Notes under the pieces: model-generated
Seen by the model: only the letters and a program-made list of their open reading frames with translations
Told to the model about the DNA's origin: nothing
The model's database searches: none
Origin: Liolophura sinensis
Taxonomy: Eukaryota > Mollusca > Polyplacophora > Chitonida > Chitonidae
Assembly: GCF_032854445.1 (NCBI RefSeq)
Contig: NC_088304.1
Coordinates: 186,001 to 250,000 of the forward strand
DNA: 64,000 nt
Direction: 5' to 3'
Shown: piece after piece, positions 10,918-22,183 of the stretch
Layout: each line of letters starts with the position of its first letter
How positions within the stretch are numbered: the stretch's first letter is position 1
Program-made: the position numbers and the translations under genes

Positions 10918-11929
10918 TAATGAAGCCATATTCGTTCGTCGACTTGTGGACTTCATCGAAGGATTACGGTTCCTGATTTGTGGGCGAATGTAGCGGAGAG
11001 TGTCTCGAAGAAATCGGCAACAACACCCTGTCAGGATTATTTCTCAGACGGACGGAAAATCTCAGACGGGTGCTAAGAAACGGACGTTGATGAACAAATT
11101 GCTCGCTCGTCTGGGAACACTTCTACTGAGTTGAGCTGGTATTGTGTTGTCAGTGAATTGGGTAAAAATACCAGACAACGAGCTGCTGGGGAACATAGGC
11201 CGGCCATTACACGGCTGATCTCATCCAATTCGGTCTTACTGGGGGCGTTTGACTTTCCGGAAAGGACACTGATCAGCTGCTTTAGCAATACGATTGCCTC
11301 AGGGGCTGTATAATTCTCCGTGTCACAAGAGTCCTGTGTGGATATTACACAACGAAAAAATGTACTGCCAGACGTTTCTGATCGAATTCATTGGGCTCCT
11401 GATATGAGAAGGGACGATATCCTTATATTATGTTGCCCTGCACTGGGTGGTACAGGATATTTCGTGTAAAGGCAAGTGAATAGTCGAAAACAAAGTAGTA
11501 CATTCTGTAGCACAAGGCAAACATAATCTGGTTTATTTGGCGTATACCTGTATATCAGTCACAGGCCTGTTTGATGAATCTTTCATTCGATTTTGCCAGC
11601 AGACAACTGTGAGGTCAATGGAAATGTATTGTTAGCGACGTTATTTCTTTCTTTATTTCGTTTCATTTACACATATTATTTACTTATTTGGTAGCTGCGT
11701 TATTACATCATGTACCCACTAAGCTGCAGTGCGGTTTGTAACATTCTGTCCAAAAAGGTAAAAACGCTGTCAATCGCAGAAATTCTGCTAACATTTTTAG
11801 CAAATTGCACGTGAGCTTAATATGTGAAATATCGCTGTTGTTGCAAACTGGTATTCAACAGTTTGATATCTTGAGAAAAGTAATACATCTATGCGTCCAA
11901 ACAGACATTCGTATACCAGTCGTCTACCA
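10918..11929. other. Unassigned spacer
   Basis: Overlapping short open frames on opposite strands near 11073-11313 are mirror images; neither has a recognisable domain or splice sites. No repeat family recognised. Confidence 0.35.
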
Positions 11930-12470
11930 ATAAGGACGCTCCGGGTCAATAATCGCAAGGTCAACTTCCAATACGACGTTTAACACAAACTCCCAAAGAA
12001 CAAATAAAGTATATAAAGTACCAAAATGGGACGGAATCATAGAGAAGCAGTCAACAGTTTTCAATGATGTAGGAATAATGCAAGGCATGCTCTAGCCGAC
12101 TGAGGGAAATCAGTATTCAAACACTATACCATGCTGAAATATAAGTTGTCGGTAATAAAAAAACATGTGCCTCAGTTGCGCATTGATTGCAACTGTTGAT
12201 GTATCCAAAGCGGCGATCTAATTCAAAACGATGAAGATACCACCCCTAACTCCAGGTTAATCGGAATCAGAAACAATTATGAACCAGAGCGCCAGAGTTT
12301 CTGGACGCTCTGTCCATATTTACTTATCAATATACTCATTGCAGAGCTTCAGAAAGTTGGAGTGAATGTGTTTGATGGACTAACATGGCACTAGTTTTTG
12401 CAGATTGAAATCGTCATACAACACGCAGGATCGAACAAATGCTGCAAGGCGAGATATGTGCACGCCATAT
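11930..12470 (+). repeat. Second copy of the diverged direct repeat
   Basis: Partner of 10081-10605; see that entry for the shared landmarks. Insertions and deletions separate the two copies. Confidence 0.55.
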
Positions 12471-14794
12471 GCTGAACGCTTCTATATACTGCTATCCAAG
12501 TAAGGATAATTTATCATGTCAACATTGAAACTATCCATCTTGGAAAGCCGCCAAGCGAAGGAACCGTCTTACACATTTGTACAAATATAGGTCTAGGGAA
12601 GATTACCATCTGGAGAGTCTGTGGTTTCCTTTAAATCCAGCGAAAATGAGTAAATATCTTTCACAGCCTTTGCTATATATATGGATTGTTTAAAGCTACC
12701 AAATCATCAATTAACCGTTTAGTGAATGAGGAACATCGAGCCTGGTGAAGATTACTCCCTAATAGTTTCTGCATATAGTCGTGTTCATACGAGAACAGGT
12801 ATAAGTCAGCCAAAAGGAGAGAGGGGAGGGGGAACAACTGATATCCACTGAAACACTTAAACACTGTTGGTATATGGTTTCCCCGAACTTCACATGTATG
12901 TTATTAATGAGAAATTCAAGCAACTCGATGATGGTCGAAACATCCAATGAATGGTAACCCTTAGTTGGTAGGTAGTTGAACTGAGGAAGGGTTTGTTCCC
13001 TCTGACATTAATATATCGGTGACCCCAGTTTTATTAAACAACGATACAATTAATGACGAAATTCTATCAGTTAGATGTGTGAGGAATTGTAGTATAGATA
13101 ATGGGGGAAATACGTTATCCCAATAGCAGTATTTCGTCCATAATCTGGCGAAATCTATTAGCTGTCAACCTTCCCAAGCCTTACACAAATTCCTGGTTTA
13201 ACACGATATACCAAGGAATCCCGATGTAAATAGCTTTGAAAGCTGAAACCTGTACTGATAAGGAAACATGAACTACTTAGTCTCCATATTCCACGCGCCA
13301 AAAAACTGTTACTCCTGTTCATATTTCGATCTGTAACCACGGGACAGTATGACAAAATGGGTTCGAGAGTTATACGACGTATTAATTCCGAGCTCGAGTT
13401 TAGTTTGATAAGCTTGGTTTTTGAACAGGCCATTACCTTAACATATTATCACCATCCATAAGAGATGTCAATAGCCAGAGATTATATGTCCCCAGTGTTC
13501 TGTTTCATCGGGCACTTTTCAATTATGGGATATTACATCGATAAAAGGCAATATTTATGAAGGCAATCTGTATAGGCCTATTTGGATACAGCAATACATA
13601 GGACGTAGCGGTTCTGAATATTGACACCCAAGGTTTTGAACCGACACCACAGGGAGGCAGTTCATCGCCAGAAACGTATATGAAGTGCATAAACCATTCA
13701 GTCAACAAACCTCACAAAACAGGCACAAGTTGACCGGCAGATTTTATGTCTAATGTACACTAGCCCTCAGACAGCCAGAAACGACACCGCTCCTGTGGCT
13801 GAATGTTTTTTTGTATTCAGTTGAATTTTCAGTGGTTTCATTAACTAGCGGTTTCTGGTCATTAGTAGGGCAATACATCTTTCCCACAGTGCACCTCCTA
13901 GTTTTGTGTCAGGCCTCTTGATAGAATGGTCCACTTTACACTATTAAAAATTAATAGTAAACTGTAAGCCCAGAATATGTGCTTTACTCTAAAACGTTAT
14001 CAAAATCACTTAAAAAACAATAGTGTATAATTACTTACACAGATAAAGCAAGGCCCGTGAGGTTTATTATCGCTTGTTTTGTCGGATTGCGACCTGAATA
14101 CGGCTGTTTTTTTGAACTTTCTCACTTCATACAACATTCTGAAAAATACCCAAGCTTAGGCAAAGGGTGAATAACGTTTGGGATATAACAGATTGCATCC
14201 CACTTTTTGTACGGAAAATTGCTTTTCTATGGAATAACTTTGTGAGAAATGTGTCGCCAGTCATCTCTTTATCATTCTTATTTTGCACATTTTATATTCA
14301 CCTCGCTTGCCGCCGCAAGTACCAATTATATTCAAATCAGGAGCACCGGTGAGACATTTTCCGGAGTAATGCTTAATCTTGTCGTAAATATTTTCTTTTA
14401 ACATGTATCTCTGGGAGGACTGGGTAATCTCAGTGCAACAGATATATCTCGTGGGGCCCTTGTGTTGTGCCAAACACGGAGACAAATTGTATTAGCATCT
14501 CACCCGGTCGCCTGTCATTACAAGAAATGGGTATGGATCGACCGGTAAATTTATCACCTCAGTGGATAATTAAACGTCAGGAAGAAGAAAGTTGCTGTCT
14601 GGGGACAGGTGAATTTCAAGACAATTTTTCTGAGTCCCGTAGAACGTAATATAGACTAGAGTGTTCGCTTATCAAAATACACAGACTTTATTACAAAGAG
14701 AGTGCCATTTGGTGGCACAGGCTGATGTTAATCCGATTATACTGTAGTCTGGTTAAATTTGGTTACCTGGCTATGTTTAATTCATTGATTTATT
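12471..14794. other. Unassigned 2.3 kb spacer
   Basis: AT-rich sequence with only short open frames (longest 91 codons at 13158-13433, minus). No domain, tandem array, SINE or splice-bounded exon was recognised. It could contain introns or regulatory DNA of a host gene. Confidence 0.35.
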
Positions 14795-15050
14795 GAATTG
14801 ATTGGCGTTTTACGCCGTACTCAAGAATTTTCCACTTTTACGATGGATGTCAGCTTTATGGTGGAAGGAAACCCGGCAGGGGCAACTGACAACCATCCGT
14901 ATGTTGCTGGAAGGCCCTCCCACGTACGGCCGGAAATGATGGCAGCATGAGCTGGTCGAGGACTCGTAGCAACCGTATTGGTGAGAGGCCTCTGGCGTAA
15001 TTCGGCTCTCTTTATTAAAAGTGTCCAAGACCCGTGACGTCTAATTCTGC
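14795..15050 (-). mobile_element. SINE-A copy next to the Polinton left end
   Basis: On the + strand it reads from the 3' end: TTGATTGGCGTTTTACGCCG, ATTTTCCACTTTTACGATGG, ATGGTGGAAGGAAACCCG, CCCACGTACGGCCGG, GGTGAGAGGCCTCTGG. It ends about 25 bp before the Polinton terminus, so the Polinton inserted next to, or at the edge of, this SINE. Confidence 0.75.
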
Positions 15051-15074
15051 TTAAGCCATGGTGGTTACGGGGTG

Positions 15075-15238
15075 AGTAGTAGGGGGAGGAGGGGTTCTGG
15101 CGCACGCCCCCCTTGGTAAATAGAGGCCCCCAGCCCATATTCCCGGCGAGGTCCAAAAGTTCTAGTATACACACTATAGGTTCTGGCGCACGCCCTCCTT
15201 GGGGCCCTCCCCAGAACAAAATAGAGGCCCCACCCCCC
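15075..15238 (+). repeat. Polinton left terminal inverted repeat
   Basis: Matches the reverse complement of 29307-29470 with about 7 mismatches and no length difference. It contains two direct copies of GGTTCTGGCGCACGCC at 15093 and 15179. The sharp start at AGTAGT fits integrase-processed ends. Confidence 0.92.
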
Positions 15239-15308
15239 ATCTGGGGTTCTATTAGACATACCCATTGCTCAGATATGCTTCTACACCAATTGTGTATGCA
15301 AAAACAAC

Positions 15309-15599
15309 ATGCCAAAGGGTTATAATAATTGCCGGTGGCTACCCATAGGCTCCACGGAAGAGTTGTCTGGGGAGTACTGTGGGGTTCACCTAAACCGTCT
15401 GCGCAAGGGGTCTTGGTACCCCCTACCATGTATTAGCTGTGGTCGGGGTGTTAAAAATCGATTTCAGCTTTGCATGGCCTGCGGATATAATAGGTCCAGA
15501 TGCGTGAAAGACAGCGGAAGCTCAAGACTTTCTTGGCTGACTTCAAACGGCTGGCAGCTATCGAAATTTACAATTAGAGAGATGCTTTTATTAGTATAA
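15309..15599 (+). CDS. Small Cys-rich (zinc-ribbon-like) protein of the Polinton
   Basis: A 96-codon open frame just inside the left repeat, upstream of PolB on the same strand. Residues about 28-60 contain CGVHLNRLRKGS, then PCISCGRG and LCMACGYN, giving two CxxC pairs about 14 residues apart, the spacing of a zinc ribbon or zinc finger. The tail after residue 70 looks non-conserved and may come from frame decay. The position suggests an accessory DNA- or RNA-binding protein; that is inference and no named family is claimed. Confidence 0.5.
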   Translation: MPKGYNNCRWLPIGSTEELSGEYCGVHLNRLRKGSWYPLPCISCGRGVKNRFQLCMACGYNRSRCVKDSGSSRLSWLTSNGWQLSKFTIREMLLLV

Positions 15600-15710
15600 T
15601 GATGATATCGGCGCGTACAATGAGGCACCGTCAAAAAGCGCGAGCACTACGGGGGGAGTTTTGAGGACGCTCCCAGGTGTGCGGCCTAAGTACCCACGGT
15701 CCCGCAATGC

Positions 15711-18700
15711 TTGGAAGAATTGCAGGGGATCCTCGACAGGCATAAAACGGCTGTGGCTGAGTTGAAGCAAGACGTTCAAGAACCCGCCCCAGTAACGAGG
15801 AGTTTGAAGCAAGACGTCAAGAACCGCCTCAGTAACGAAGAGTTTGATGAATTGCTAGGCGGAATTCTGGGTGAAAAGAAACTAGAATTCACTAACACCG
15901 GCCGGGCCATAAGGAATCTCCTCCCGGGCCTGGCAGATGGGCGTACCCGAAGGCGTTTGGACGACCCAATAGCCTTCTTAGAAGAAATTCGAGCTATTAT
16001 TCGCCAGAAGCTAGAAGAAGAGATCCTGGCACTCAACGGGGTTAAGTTCCAACTAGGCCTCAGGGTTCGGTTGCGAAAGGACAACGCCGATGGCAGTGAA
16101 GAGTATACCAGCCCAGTACTCCACAGCAAACAGGAGGCCCTCTTAAAGGCTGGTGACATTGACGGGGCTCTAGATAAGGCCTTCCCCACCATCCAGGAGG
16201 TGCTGGAAAAATGGACACAGCGAGGGGTCAGGGTGGGTTGTCAATAGCGTGCAAACACTCTGGCTTGACATTGCAAGGTATCAGCCACTAAGAGGCGGGT
16301 CCTACATCCCCCTACCTGCAGCTGTGAGTAACAAGAAAGTAGTCATCAATGTGAAGAACAATGACGACGAATGCCTCCGATGGGCACTCCGATCTGCCTT
16401 ATTTCCAGGCCGCCCGGACCCTCAGAGACCAACAAAGTATCCCACCAATGATGGTCTTGAATTTGGGGGGATCGACACCCCCACACCAATCTCTCATATT
16501 CTTAAAGTGGAGGAAAAGAACGACCTCGCCATCAACGTGTTCGGGTGGGACAAGGGTGTGATCGTGCACCGCCTCAGCAAGAAGCCCGGCGACACGCCCC
16601 GAATCAATCTGCTGCTGATTGAGAAGGCAGGCAAATTCCATTATACGTGGATAAAAGATTTCGATCGTCTCTGTTCCAAGAAAGTAAGAAACTAAATCGC
16701 AAACACTTCTGCGAGCGCTGCCTACACGGTTATACAAGGAGGATCTGCTCGAGGCGCATAAGCCGGATGCCGAGGGATTGGCCAAACGGCGGTGAGGATG
16801 GAAATGCCCCAGGAGGGGGAAAACAAGTTCACCTTTCAGAACCACCACAAACAGCTACCGGCTCCGTTCATCATATATGCCGACTTCGAGGCTCTGACCA
16901 GAAAGTTTGAAGGCCCGCCGCCGTCACCTATAGAGAGCAGCACTCAAAAGACTCAGCACCACGAGCCCTGCAGTTACTGCTATGTTGTGGTGCGTTTGCG
17001 ACGGCCACACAAAATGCCCCGTGGAATACAGAGGCCCTAACGCGACGGAACACTTCCTCAGAGCTCTCCAACAGGAGGAGCGGGAAATCAAAAATGTTCT
17101 AGCCAGCCCTATAGCCAACAATATGACTCCCCAAGATTGGCAGGCCCACAACAATGCCGCAACCTGTCCACGTGTGTGAAAAGACTCTAGGCGCCATTCT
17201 GTGCGCGATGACTGTCATATCACGAGGCGCCGGCCCATAACCCATGCAACCTAAAGTTGCGGCTGGGTCCCAAGACAGCCATACCAGTAGTCTTCCACAA
17301 CCTACGGGGCTACGACGGGCACCTCCTGATGCAAGCCATAAGTAAGGTGGAGGGCCGCATCTCCTGCATCCCCAACAACACGGAAAAGTACATCTCCTTC
17401 TCGCTGGGGCAGCTCCGCTTCATCGACAGCGTTCAATTCTTACCGACTTCCCTTGACAATCTGATAGAGGCCAACAAACCTGAGGCTTTCCACATCACAG
17501 CCCGGTATGAGCCTGCCGAAGAAAAACGAAAGCAACTCATGGGCAAGGGTGTGTACCCCTATGAGTATATAGGGGTACCTAGGCTCCTGGAGCGTTTTGA
17601 CGAATCCAGCCTCCCACCCAAAGAGGCTTTCTACAGTAGGCTCAAAGTCGGAGGCATTAGTGATGAGGACTACAATTCACGCTCATCAAGTACGGAAGGC
17701 ATTTGACTGGACCAATCTGGGGGACTACACAGACCTTTACTGCCGCACAGACGTGCTCCTATTGGCTGATGTGTTTGAGGCCTTCCGGAAGACTTGTTTA
17801 CGGCAGTATGGATTGGACCCTGCTCACTACTTTACGAGCCCAGGTCTCTCGTGGGATGCGCTGTTCAAGAAGACCGGGGTAGAGCTGGAGCTGTTGACCG
17901 ACTACGACCAACATCTCTTCATTGAGAAGGGTTGCAAGGAGGTATCTCCATGGTAAGTAAGCGATACGCCAAAGCCAATAATCCACAGGTGGAGGGATAC
18001 AACCCCGAAAGCCCAAACATCTACATCCAATACCTAGACGCCAATAATCTATATGGCTGGGCTATGAGTCAGTTTCTTCCAACGGGCGACTTCCAGTGGG
18101 TAGGTGACGCGCAGCGTCTCGGTGAAACGATTGCTACCCACCCCCACGACAGTCTTTCCGGTTACATCCTCGAGGCCGACCTAGAGTATCCGGCCGACCT
18201 ACATAACGCACATAACAGCTACCCATAAGCCCCGGAGCGTCTGGTCGTCCAGAAGGAGTGGATGTCGGACTATCAGCACAGCCTTCTAGGCAAGAAAGCG
18301 CCTACCGAGGTCGAAAAGCTGGTCCCCAACCTCCGCAACAAGGAACGGTACGTCCTGCAATACCGGAACCTACAGCTGTATCTATCTCTGGGAATGCGCC
18401 TGACAAAGGTTCACCGGGCCCTGAGATTCGCCCAGAGCCCTTGGATAGAACCCTACATCAGGACGAACAACGAGCTCTGAAAAACGGCCGCGAGTAAATC
18501 GAGAAGGACCTGTACAAGCCAATGAACAACTCGGTCTTCGGAAAAACCATGGAGAACCTTCGGAAGCGTGCGGACGTCAAGCTGGTACGCTCTGGAGAAG
18601 ACGACAAGCTCCGACGCTTGATAGCCAGCCCGAGCTTCGCACGGGCAAACATATTTGATGATGACCTCGCAGCGATTCAGATGCACAAGACCCGTCTAGT

Positions 18701-19298
18701 CCTAAACCGACCTATCTACGTGGGCAGTCTAGATCTCTCCAAGCACCTGATGTACGACTTCTATTACAACCATATGAAGTCCCAGTACGGAGAGCGCTGC
18801 CAGCTCCTCTACACTGACACGGATAGTCTGCTACTCGAGATTCAGACTGAGGATGTTTATAGGGATATGGCTGAGAATGCAAACCTGTACGACACCTCAG
18901 ATTACCCACAAGACCACCCCCTGCACAGCGTAGCAAATATAAAGGTCTTGGAGAAAATGAAGGACGAGTGCGCGGGGCGGCCGATCGCCGAATACATTGG
19001 TCTGCGCCCCAAGATGTACTCCATTCTGGAGGCAGGCGGAGCCAACATTAAGAAGGCCAAGGGCGCGAAAAAGGGAGTTGTGGAAAAGTGCATCCGCCAT
19101 AAGCAGTACAAAGAGGCCCTCTTCGAGAAGAAGATCTTCCGACACGGTATGGACGTGCTGCGATCAGAGCGCCACCATATCTATGTGCAGCACCTGGATA
19201 AGGTCTCACTGTCCCCATTCGATAGTAAGCGCTGGATCGCCGAAGATGGTGTCCACACCTTGGCTTACGGCCACAGAGATGCGGCACCCGCAGGATGA
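15711..19298 (+). pseudogene. Polinton protein-primed DNA polymerase B (broken)
   Basis: About 3.6 kb, the expected length for a Polinton PolB (roughly 1,200 residues), in pieces across all three frames. Exonuclease motifs: IIYADFEAL (ExoI, near 16870), FHNLRGYDGHLLM (ExoII, near 17300), YCRTD (ExoIII, near 17740). Polymerase motifs: YLDANNLYGWAM (motif A, near 18035), MNNSVFGKTMENL (motif B, near 18525), YTDTDSL (motif C with both Asp, near 18815). Frame changes fall near 16225, 16690, 16785, 16980, 17200, 17690, 17935 and 18480, with in-frame stops at 18226-18228 and 18478-18480. It would replicate the element from protein-primed ends; this copy cannot. It is convergent with the integrase, whose frame runs antisense into its last 250 bp. 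Confidence 0.92.
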
Positions 19299-20351
19299 TG
19301 GGCAGGATGGGACATCCTCTTCGAGGAACTACCAGGGGCCGTAAAACGCCACCCAGGGGAAGGTGTGTATCGGGAGGCACTATAAGCAACTCCTCACGAA
19401 CGAATCCCCGTCGCGGGCCATCCGACGTATCGTCTAGATAGTACAGCACGGGTTCATTAGGCTTTGTGACAGAGCGCCTAAGCCCATATATCTCTAGAGA
19501 CCAGACAGGATCAGTCGCGCGACGGCGGCCGCCCTCCAGCTCTCCAGGCTGATAGAGATAACAAACGCCAACACCCTCGGGGATCTTCCGCTCATTAAGT
19601 CCAACGGCACGACCTGGAACCGTCGAGGAAGGCTTATGGGGCATCCCTTTTGCCTTGATGGCGTCTTTCGGCTTTTTATCCATCAGTCTCGTTGTCTCGT
19701 TATTCAGAGCGGCCACAACAGAGGGCAGCCGTGCCACCCATTCAGTAGACCAGTGTTCGGGAGGGAGGCGCATCTCCTGGGCGTACTGATGCCCAAAGAG
19801 CCGCTCAGCGAGAGTACGATTGAAACACTCCACTATGCCTTGGTCTCGGTGGATATCCACGCGGCCTCGTCGGACTGTGACATCGTGTTTGGCCAACAGT
19901 TGGCTCACCGCACCCATAAACTCGCGCCCAGGGTCAACTTGGAGAAGCTTCGGCCATCTCAGGGGTCCCCGCTGTAAATGCGAGAGAGAGCATCAGCGAC
20001 TTCTTTGGAATCTTTAGTAGCCAGAGGTTCCGCCTCCTCGTAGCGAGAAGCGACATCAACAACTGTCAGCGCGTACTTATACAGCTTCCGGCCTTGCCGA
20101 TCATGTGGTAGAAATAGAAGATCGTCTTGGTGGATGTCATTCGGCGTGGAAACATCGAACATAGGCCTCGGTATTTTTCGGGGACGAGGCAGGTATATCT
20201 GCCAGATAGCCTGCTTTTCCAGCCAGGCCCGGACCACATCTTCGGAGACTTTAGCCGCAGTGGCAAGTTTCTGGATGGCCCCGCGGCCCTTCCAGTACCC
20301 ACGAGGGCTGTAGTAGATATTTCCCAGGCGAGCAGACACCTTACTAGCCAT
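19299..20351 (-). pseudogene. Polinton retroviral-type integrase (rve, DDE), one frameshift
   Basis: Begins MASKVSARLGNIYYSPRGYW with an N-terminal helical region. The catalytic core follows: first Asp in DIHQDDLLFLPHD, second Asp in QVDPGREF near 19945, Glu in GIVECFNRTL with 34 residues between the second Asp and Glu. The C-terminal part (YLYQPGELEGG, GFVREELLIVPPD) resembles the small barrel/chromo-like tail of such integrases. One frameshift near 19965 separates 19959-20351 from the rest; otherwise the reading is good, so it is the best kept enzyme of the element. The open frame continues antisense into PolB to 19048, but the last 84 codons are probably not native. It inserts the element by cut-and-join at its inverted repeats. 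Confidence 0.88.
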
Positions 20352-20495
20352 GTCATTAAGGTATTCTAGCAGCCCTCTAACAGATTTGCGACGAAAAAGA
20401 TGTTAATCGTCGCGGCGCACAACCACCTCACTACTACGATCGTGCCTGCCATACGGCGAGGAGCTCGATGGCGAGTCCGGCACAGTCAGTTCGGA
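20352..20495. promoter_or_regulatory. 144 bp gap upstream of the integrase
   Basis: One of the longer gaps in the tightly packed minus cluster, upstream of the integrase start. A separate integrase promoter could lie here; no box was recognised. Confidence 0.25.
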
Positions 20496-20939
20496 TTACT
20501 TGGTGACTTTTGCGATTCCGTAACTCACACCCCCAACCACACACATTCCCAGGATGACGAAGGTCATCTTGCGGTGCTTTTGATCTTCACTAGGCACATA
20601 GAAATCGGAGAGCTGTGGCTCTGTGTCCAGCAGCACCTCGCGTGCATCGCGTGTAAGAGTTTTGCCCGTGACCCTAGAATACTCGCGGATTGCAGCGTCA
20701 ACATCCCGGAACGTTTGGACAGCGTGGCCCTGGCGCCGGAGTTCATCGTTGATCCAGTCCAAGCGCTCAGTGCGCTTTCGGGCCCATTTTTCCTGGGCGG
20801 CTTGGAGCTGCTCTACAGCGCTGTCATGGCGCCTCCGCTCTTGGTCGACACCGGCACTCTTCAGCATCGAAAACATATAGTTGCTCCCGCTGAAGGCGTT
20901 TACGAGGGCGCCGCCCATCATCATTGCGATGGAGGCCAT
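20496..20939 (-). CDS. Polinton small protein, 147 aa, with hydrophobic ends
   Basis: Intact open frame. The N-terminal 30 residues (MASIAMMMGGALVNAFSGSN) are hydrophobic and Gly/Met-rich. Residues 32-110 are charged and helical with heptad-like spacing (RKRTERLDWINDELRRQG). Residues 124-145 form a likely membrane helix (MTFVILGMCVVGGVSYGIAK). The start codon lies 2 bp after the stop of the 79-codon ORF upstream, suggesting one transcript. Function unknown; a membrane-linked virion protein is possible. Confidence 0.6.
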   Translation of the reverse strand: MASIAMMMGGALVNAFSGSNYMFSMLKSAGVDQERRRHDSAVEQLQAAQEKWARKRTERLDWINDELRRQGHAVQTFRDVDAAIREYSRVTGKTLTRDAREVLLDTEPQLSDFYVPSEDQKHRKMTFVILGMCVVGGVSYGIAKVTK

Positions 20940-20941
20940 TA

Positions 20942-21181
20942 CTACTTGATTATATTGGGAGGAAGGAGCCCTTGTTTAATTAGCAGGTCCTTCGAAAACA
21001 TGGCCAGGCCTACATCTGCAATGACTATGCCGACGTCACGGGGTGTTAAGTGCAGCTTCGGGAGGTCTCCTTTCAGGAACATCTGGCCGAGACGAGCCTA
21101 CCCAGTAGCCAGGAGAGAGACCACAGCGGCGTGGTAGGCCGCGTTGACTAGCACTTTTCCGTCACCGGGTGGAGTAGACAT
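20942..21181 (-). pseudogene. Polinton small ORF, 79 codons, one in-frame stop
   Basis: Reads MSTPPGDGKVLVNAAYHAAV and, after a TAG at codon 28 (21098-21100), continues in the same frame with MFLKGDLPKLHLTPRDVGIV and ends LLPPNIIK. Codon use and length between two packed neighbours argue it is a real gene. It overlaps the end of the upstream 171-codon gene by 20 bp and ends 2 bp before the 147-codon gene. No family recognised. The stop makes it a pseudogene unless the base is an assembly error. Confidence 0.5.
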
Positions 21182-21677
21182 GCTGATCTATATAGAAAAG
21201 GTTGCGACGTGTATTCAAATGGAGATTCTTTTCTTGCGGCGTGATATCTGCATGCGGCGTAATATCCGCACCTCGTGCATGTGCTGTATAGCGGCTGCGC
21301 CACGCGCGTAGCAACACAAGCACTACAAGGCCGCCAACGCCTAATAACGCTAGGGGCGCCCTCCAGCGGGTGATTTGGTGTGCATTCGTAGAATCCGGTT
21401 CCTTCGCAAAATCTGTGGCTCCCCCCTCCTTCGTAGAATCCGGTTCCTTCGGCTGTTTCTTGGTGGAATCAGCTGCGCCAAGCAAAGCAGCCTTTGCCTC
21501 GCGAAGCTCGTCCTTGAGCTTTTCAGCCTTGGCCTTTCTCGCTGCAGCACCCGGTCGACCCGCAGCGACTCTTTTGGGATTCTTCGCAGGGCCGTCATTC
21601 GTAGAATTTGTTGTCACCCCCTCCACTTCCTTCGGGCCTTCCGGATTCGTTGTACTCATGTTCCTCTGCATCATCAT
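21162..21677 (-). CDS. Polinton Lys/Ala-rich single-span membrane protein
   Basis: 171 codons; the start may be the downstream Met of MSTTNPEGP (codon 7). Residues 35-70 are basic and Ala-rich (KRVAAGRPGAAARKAKAEKL), like a nucleic-acid-binding core protein tail. Residues 70-100 repeat KEPDST. Residues 108-128 (PLALLGVGGLVVLVLLRAW) are a clear membrane span, and the C-terminus is polar. It overlaps genes on both sides. Basic DNA-binding plus membrane anchor suggests a structural role; no homology is claimed. Confidence 0.6.
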   Translation of the reverse strand: MMMQRNMSTTNPEGPKEVEGVTTNSTNDGPAKNPKRVAAGRPGAAARKAKAEKLKDELREAKAALLGAADSTKKQPKEPDSTKEGGATDFAKEPDSTNAHQITRWRAPLALLGVGGLVVLVLLRAWRSRYTAHARGADITPHADITPQEKNLHLNTRRNLFYIDQHVYSTR

Positions 21678-22158
21678 TTCTAGGACAGCAGTGGTGTTTA
21701 AATGAGCAGTGCTCAGAAGTGGTTAGCGCCATGGTTAACGGTGCCAAGTACTTACCAGAGCAGTAGTATAGCCAGCAGCTAGCACTGCTAAGCGCCTGTT
21801 CAAGGAATGGGTCGGTGGCGCGCTGTGCCATGAGCATTGGTCGATTCTCGGGTGGGATTGGTAGGAGCCAGCTTGCTGCCCTTACATATGATCTCAAGAA
21901 TATACCTCCGAGACCGTCAACCATCCGCGCACCGAGCTTAGCCTCGTACCTAGAGTGCAGCCCTTTAACGTCTTCGTCGCTCATGGCGTCGATCTCAGCG
22001 GCTGTTACGTCTTTTCCCAGATATCGCTCGACCTGCCCACCCACCGCAAGTGCCGCCAGCCTATCCCTGAGCTGCTGTGCATGTTTGCTGGGCTGTTGGC
22101 TGGGCTCCTCCTCCTCCTCTGCGCCCAGAATATCGTCTATAAGCTCGTCGGTATCCAT
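21595..22158 (-). CDS. Polinton acidic protein, 187 codons, C-terminus uncertain
   Basis: Begins MDTDELIDDILGAEEEEEP, very acidic, then helical (HAQQLRDRLAALAVGG, EIDAMSDEDVKGLHSRYEAK) with a hydrophobic segment near 100-140. The last 20 or so residues coincide with the next gene in another frame and look out of register, so the natural end may be earlier. Starts 26 bp after the ATPase stop. Function unknown. Confidence 0.5.
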   Translation of the reverse strand: MDTDELIDDILGAEEEEEPSQQPSKHAQQLRDRLAALAVGGQVERYLGKDVTAAEIDAMSDEDVKGLHSRYEAKLGARMVDGLGGIFLRSYVRAASWLLPIPPENRPMLMAQRATDPFLEQALSSASCWLYYCSGKYLAPLTMALTTSEHCSFKHHCCPRNDDAEEHEYNESGRPEGSGGGDNKFYE

Positions 22159-22183
22159 TATTAATATGTAGGGGCGACTACGT

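Noticed and set aside
14821-15429. 202-codon minus ORF and its + partner
   Set aside because: Runs across a SINE and the Polinton terminal repeat; open by composition only.
19048-19298. Last 84 codons of the integrase open frame
   Set aside because: Antisense to the conserved PolB C-terminus and rich in Arg/Pro/Gly; the integrase fold looks complete before it.
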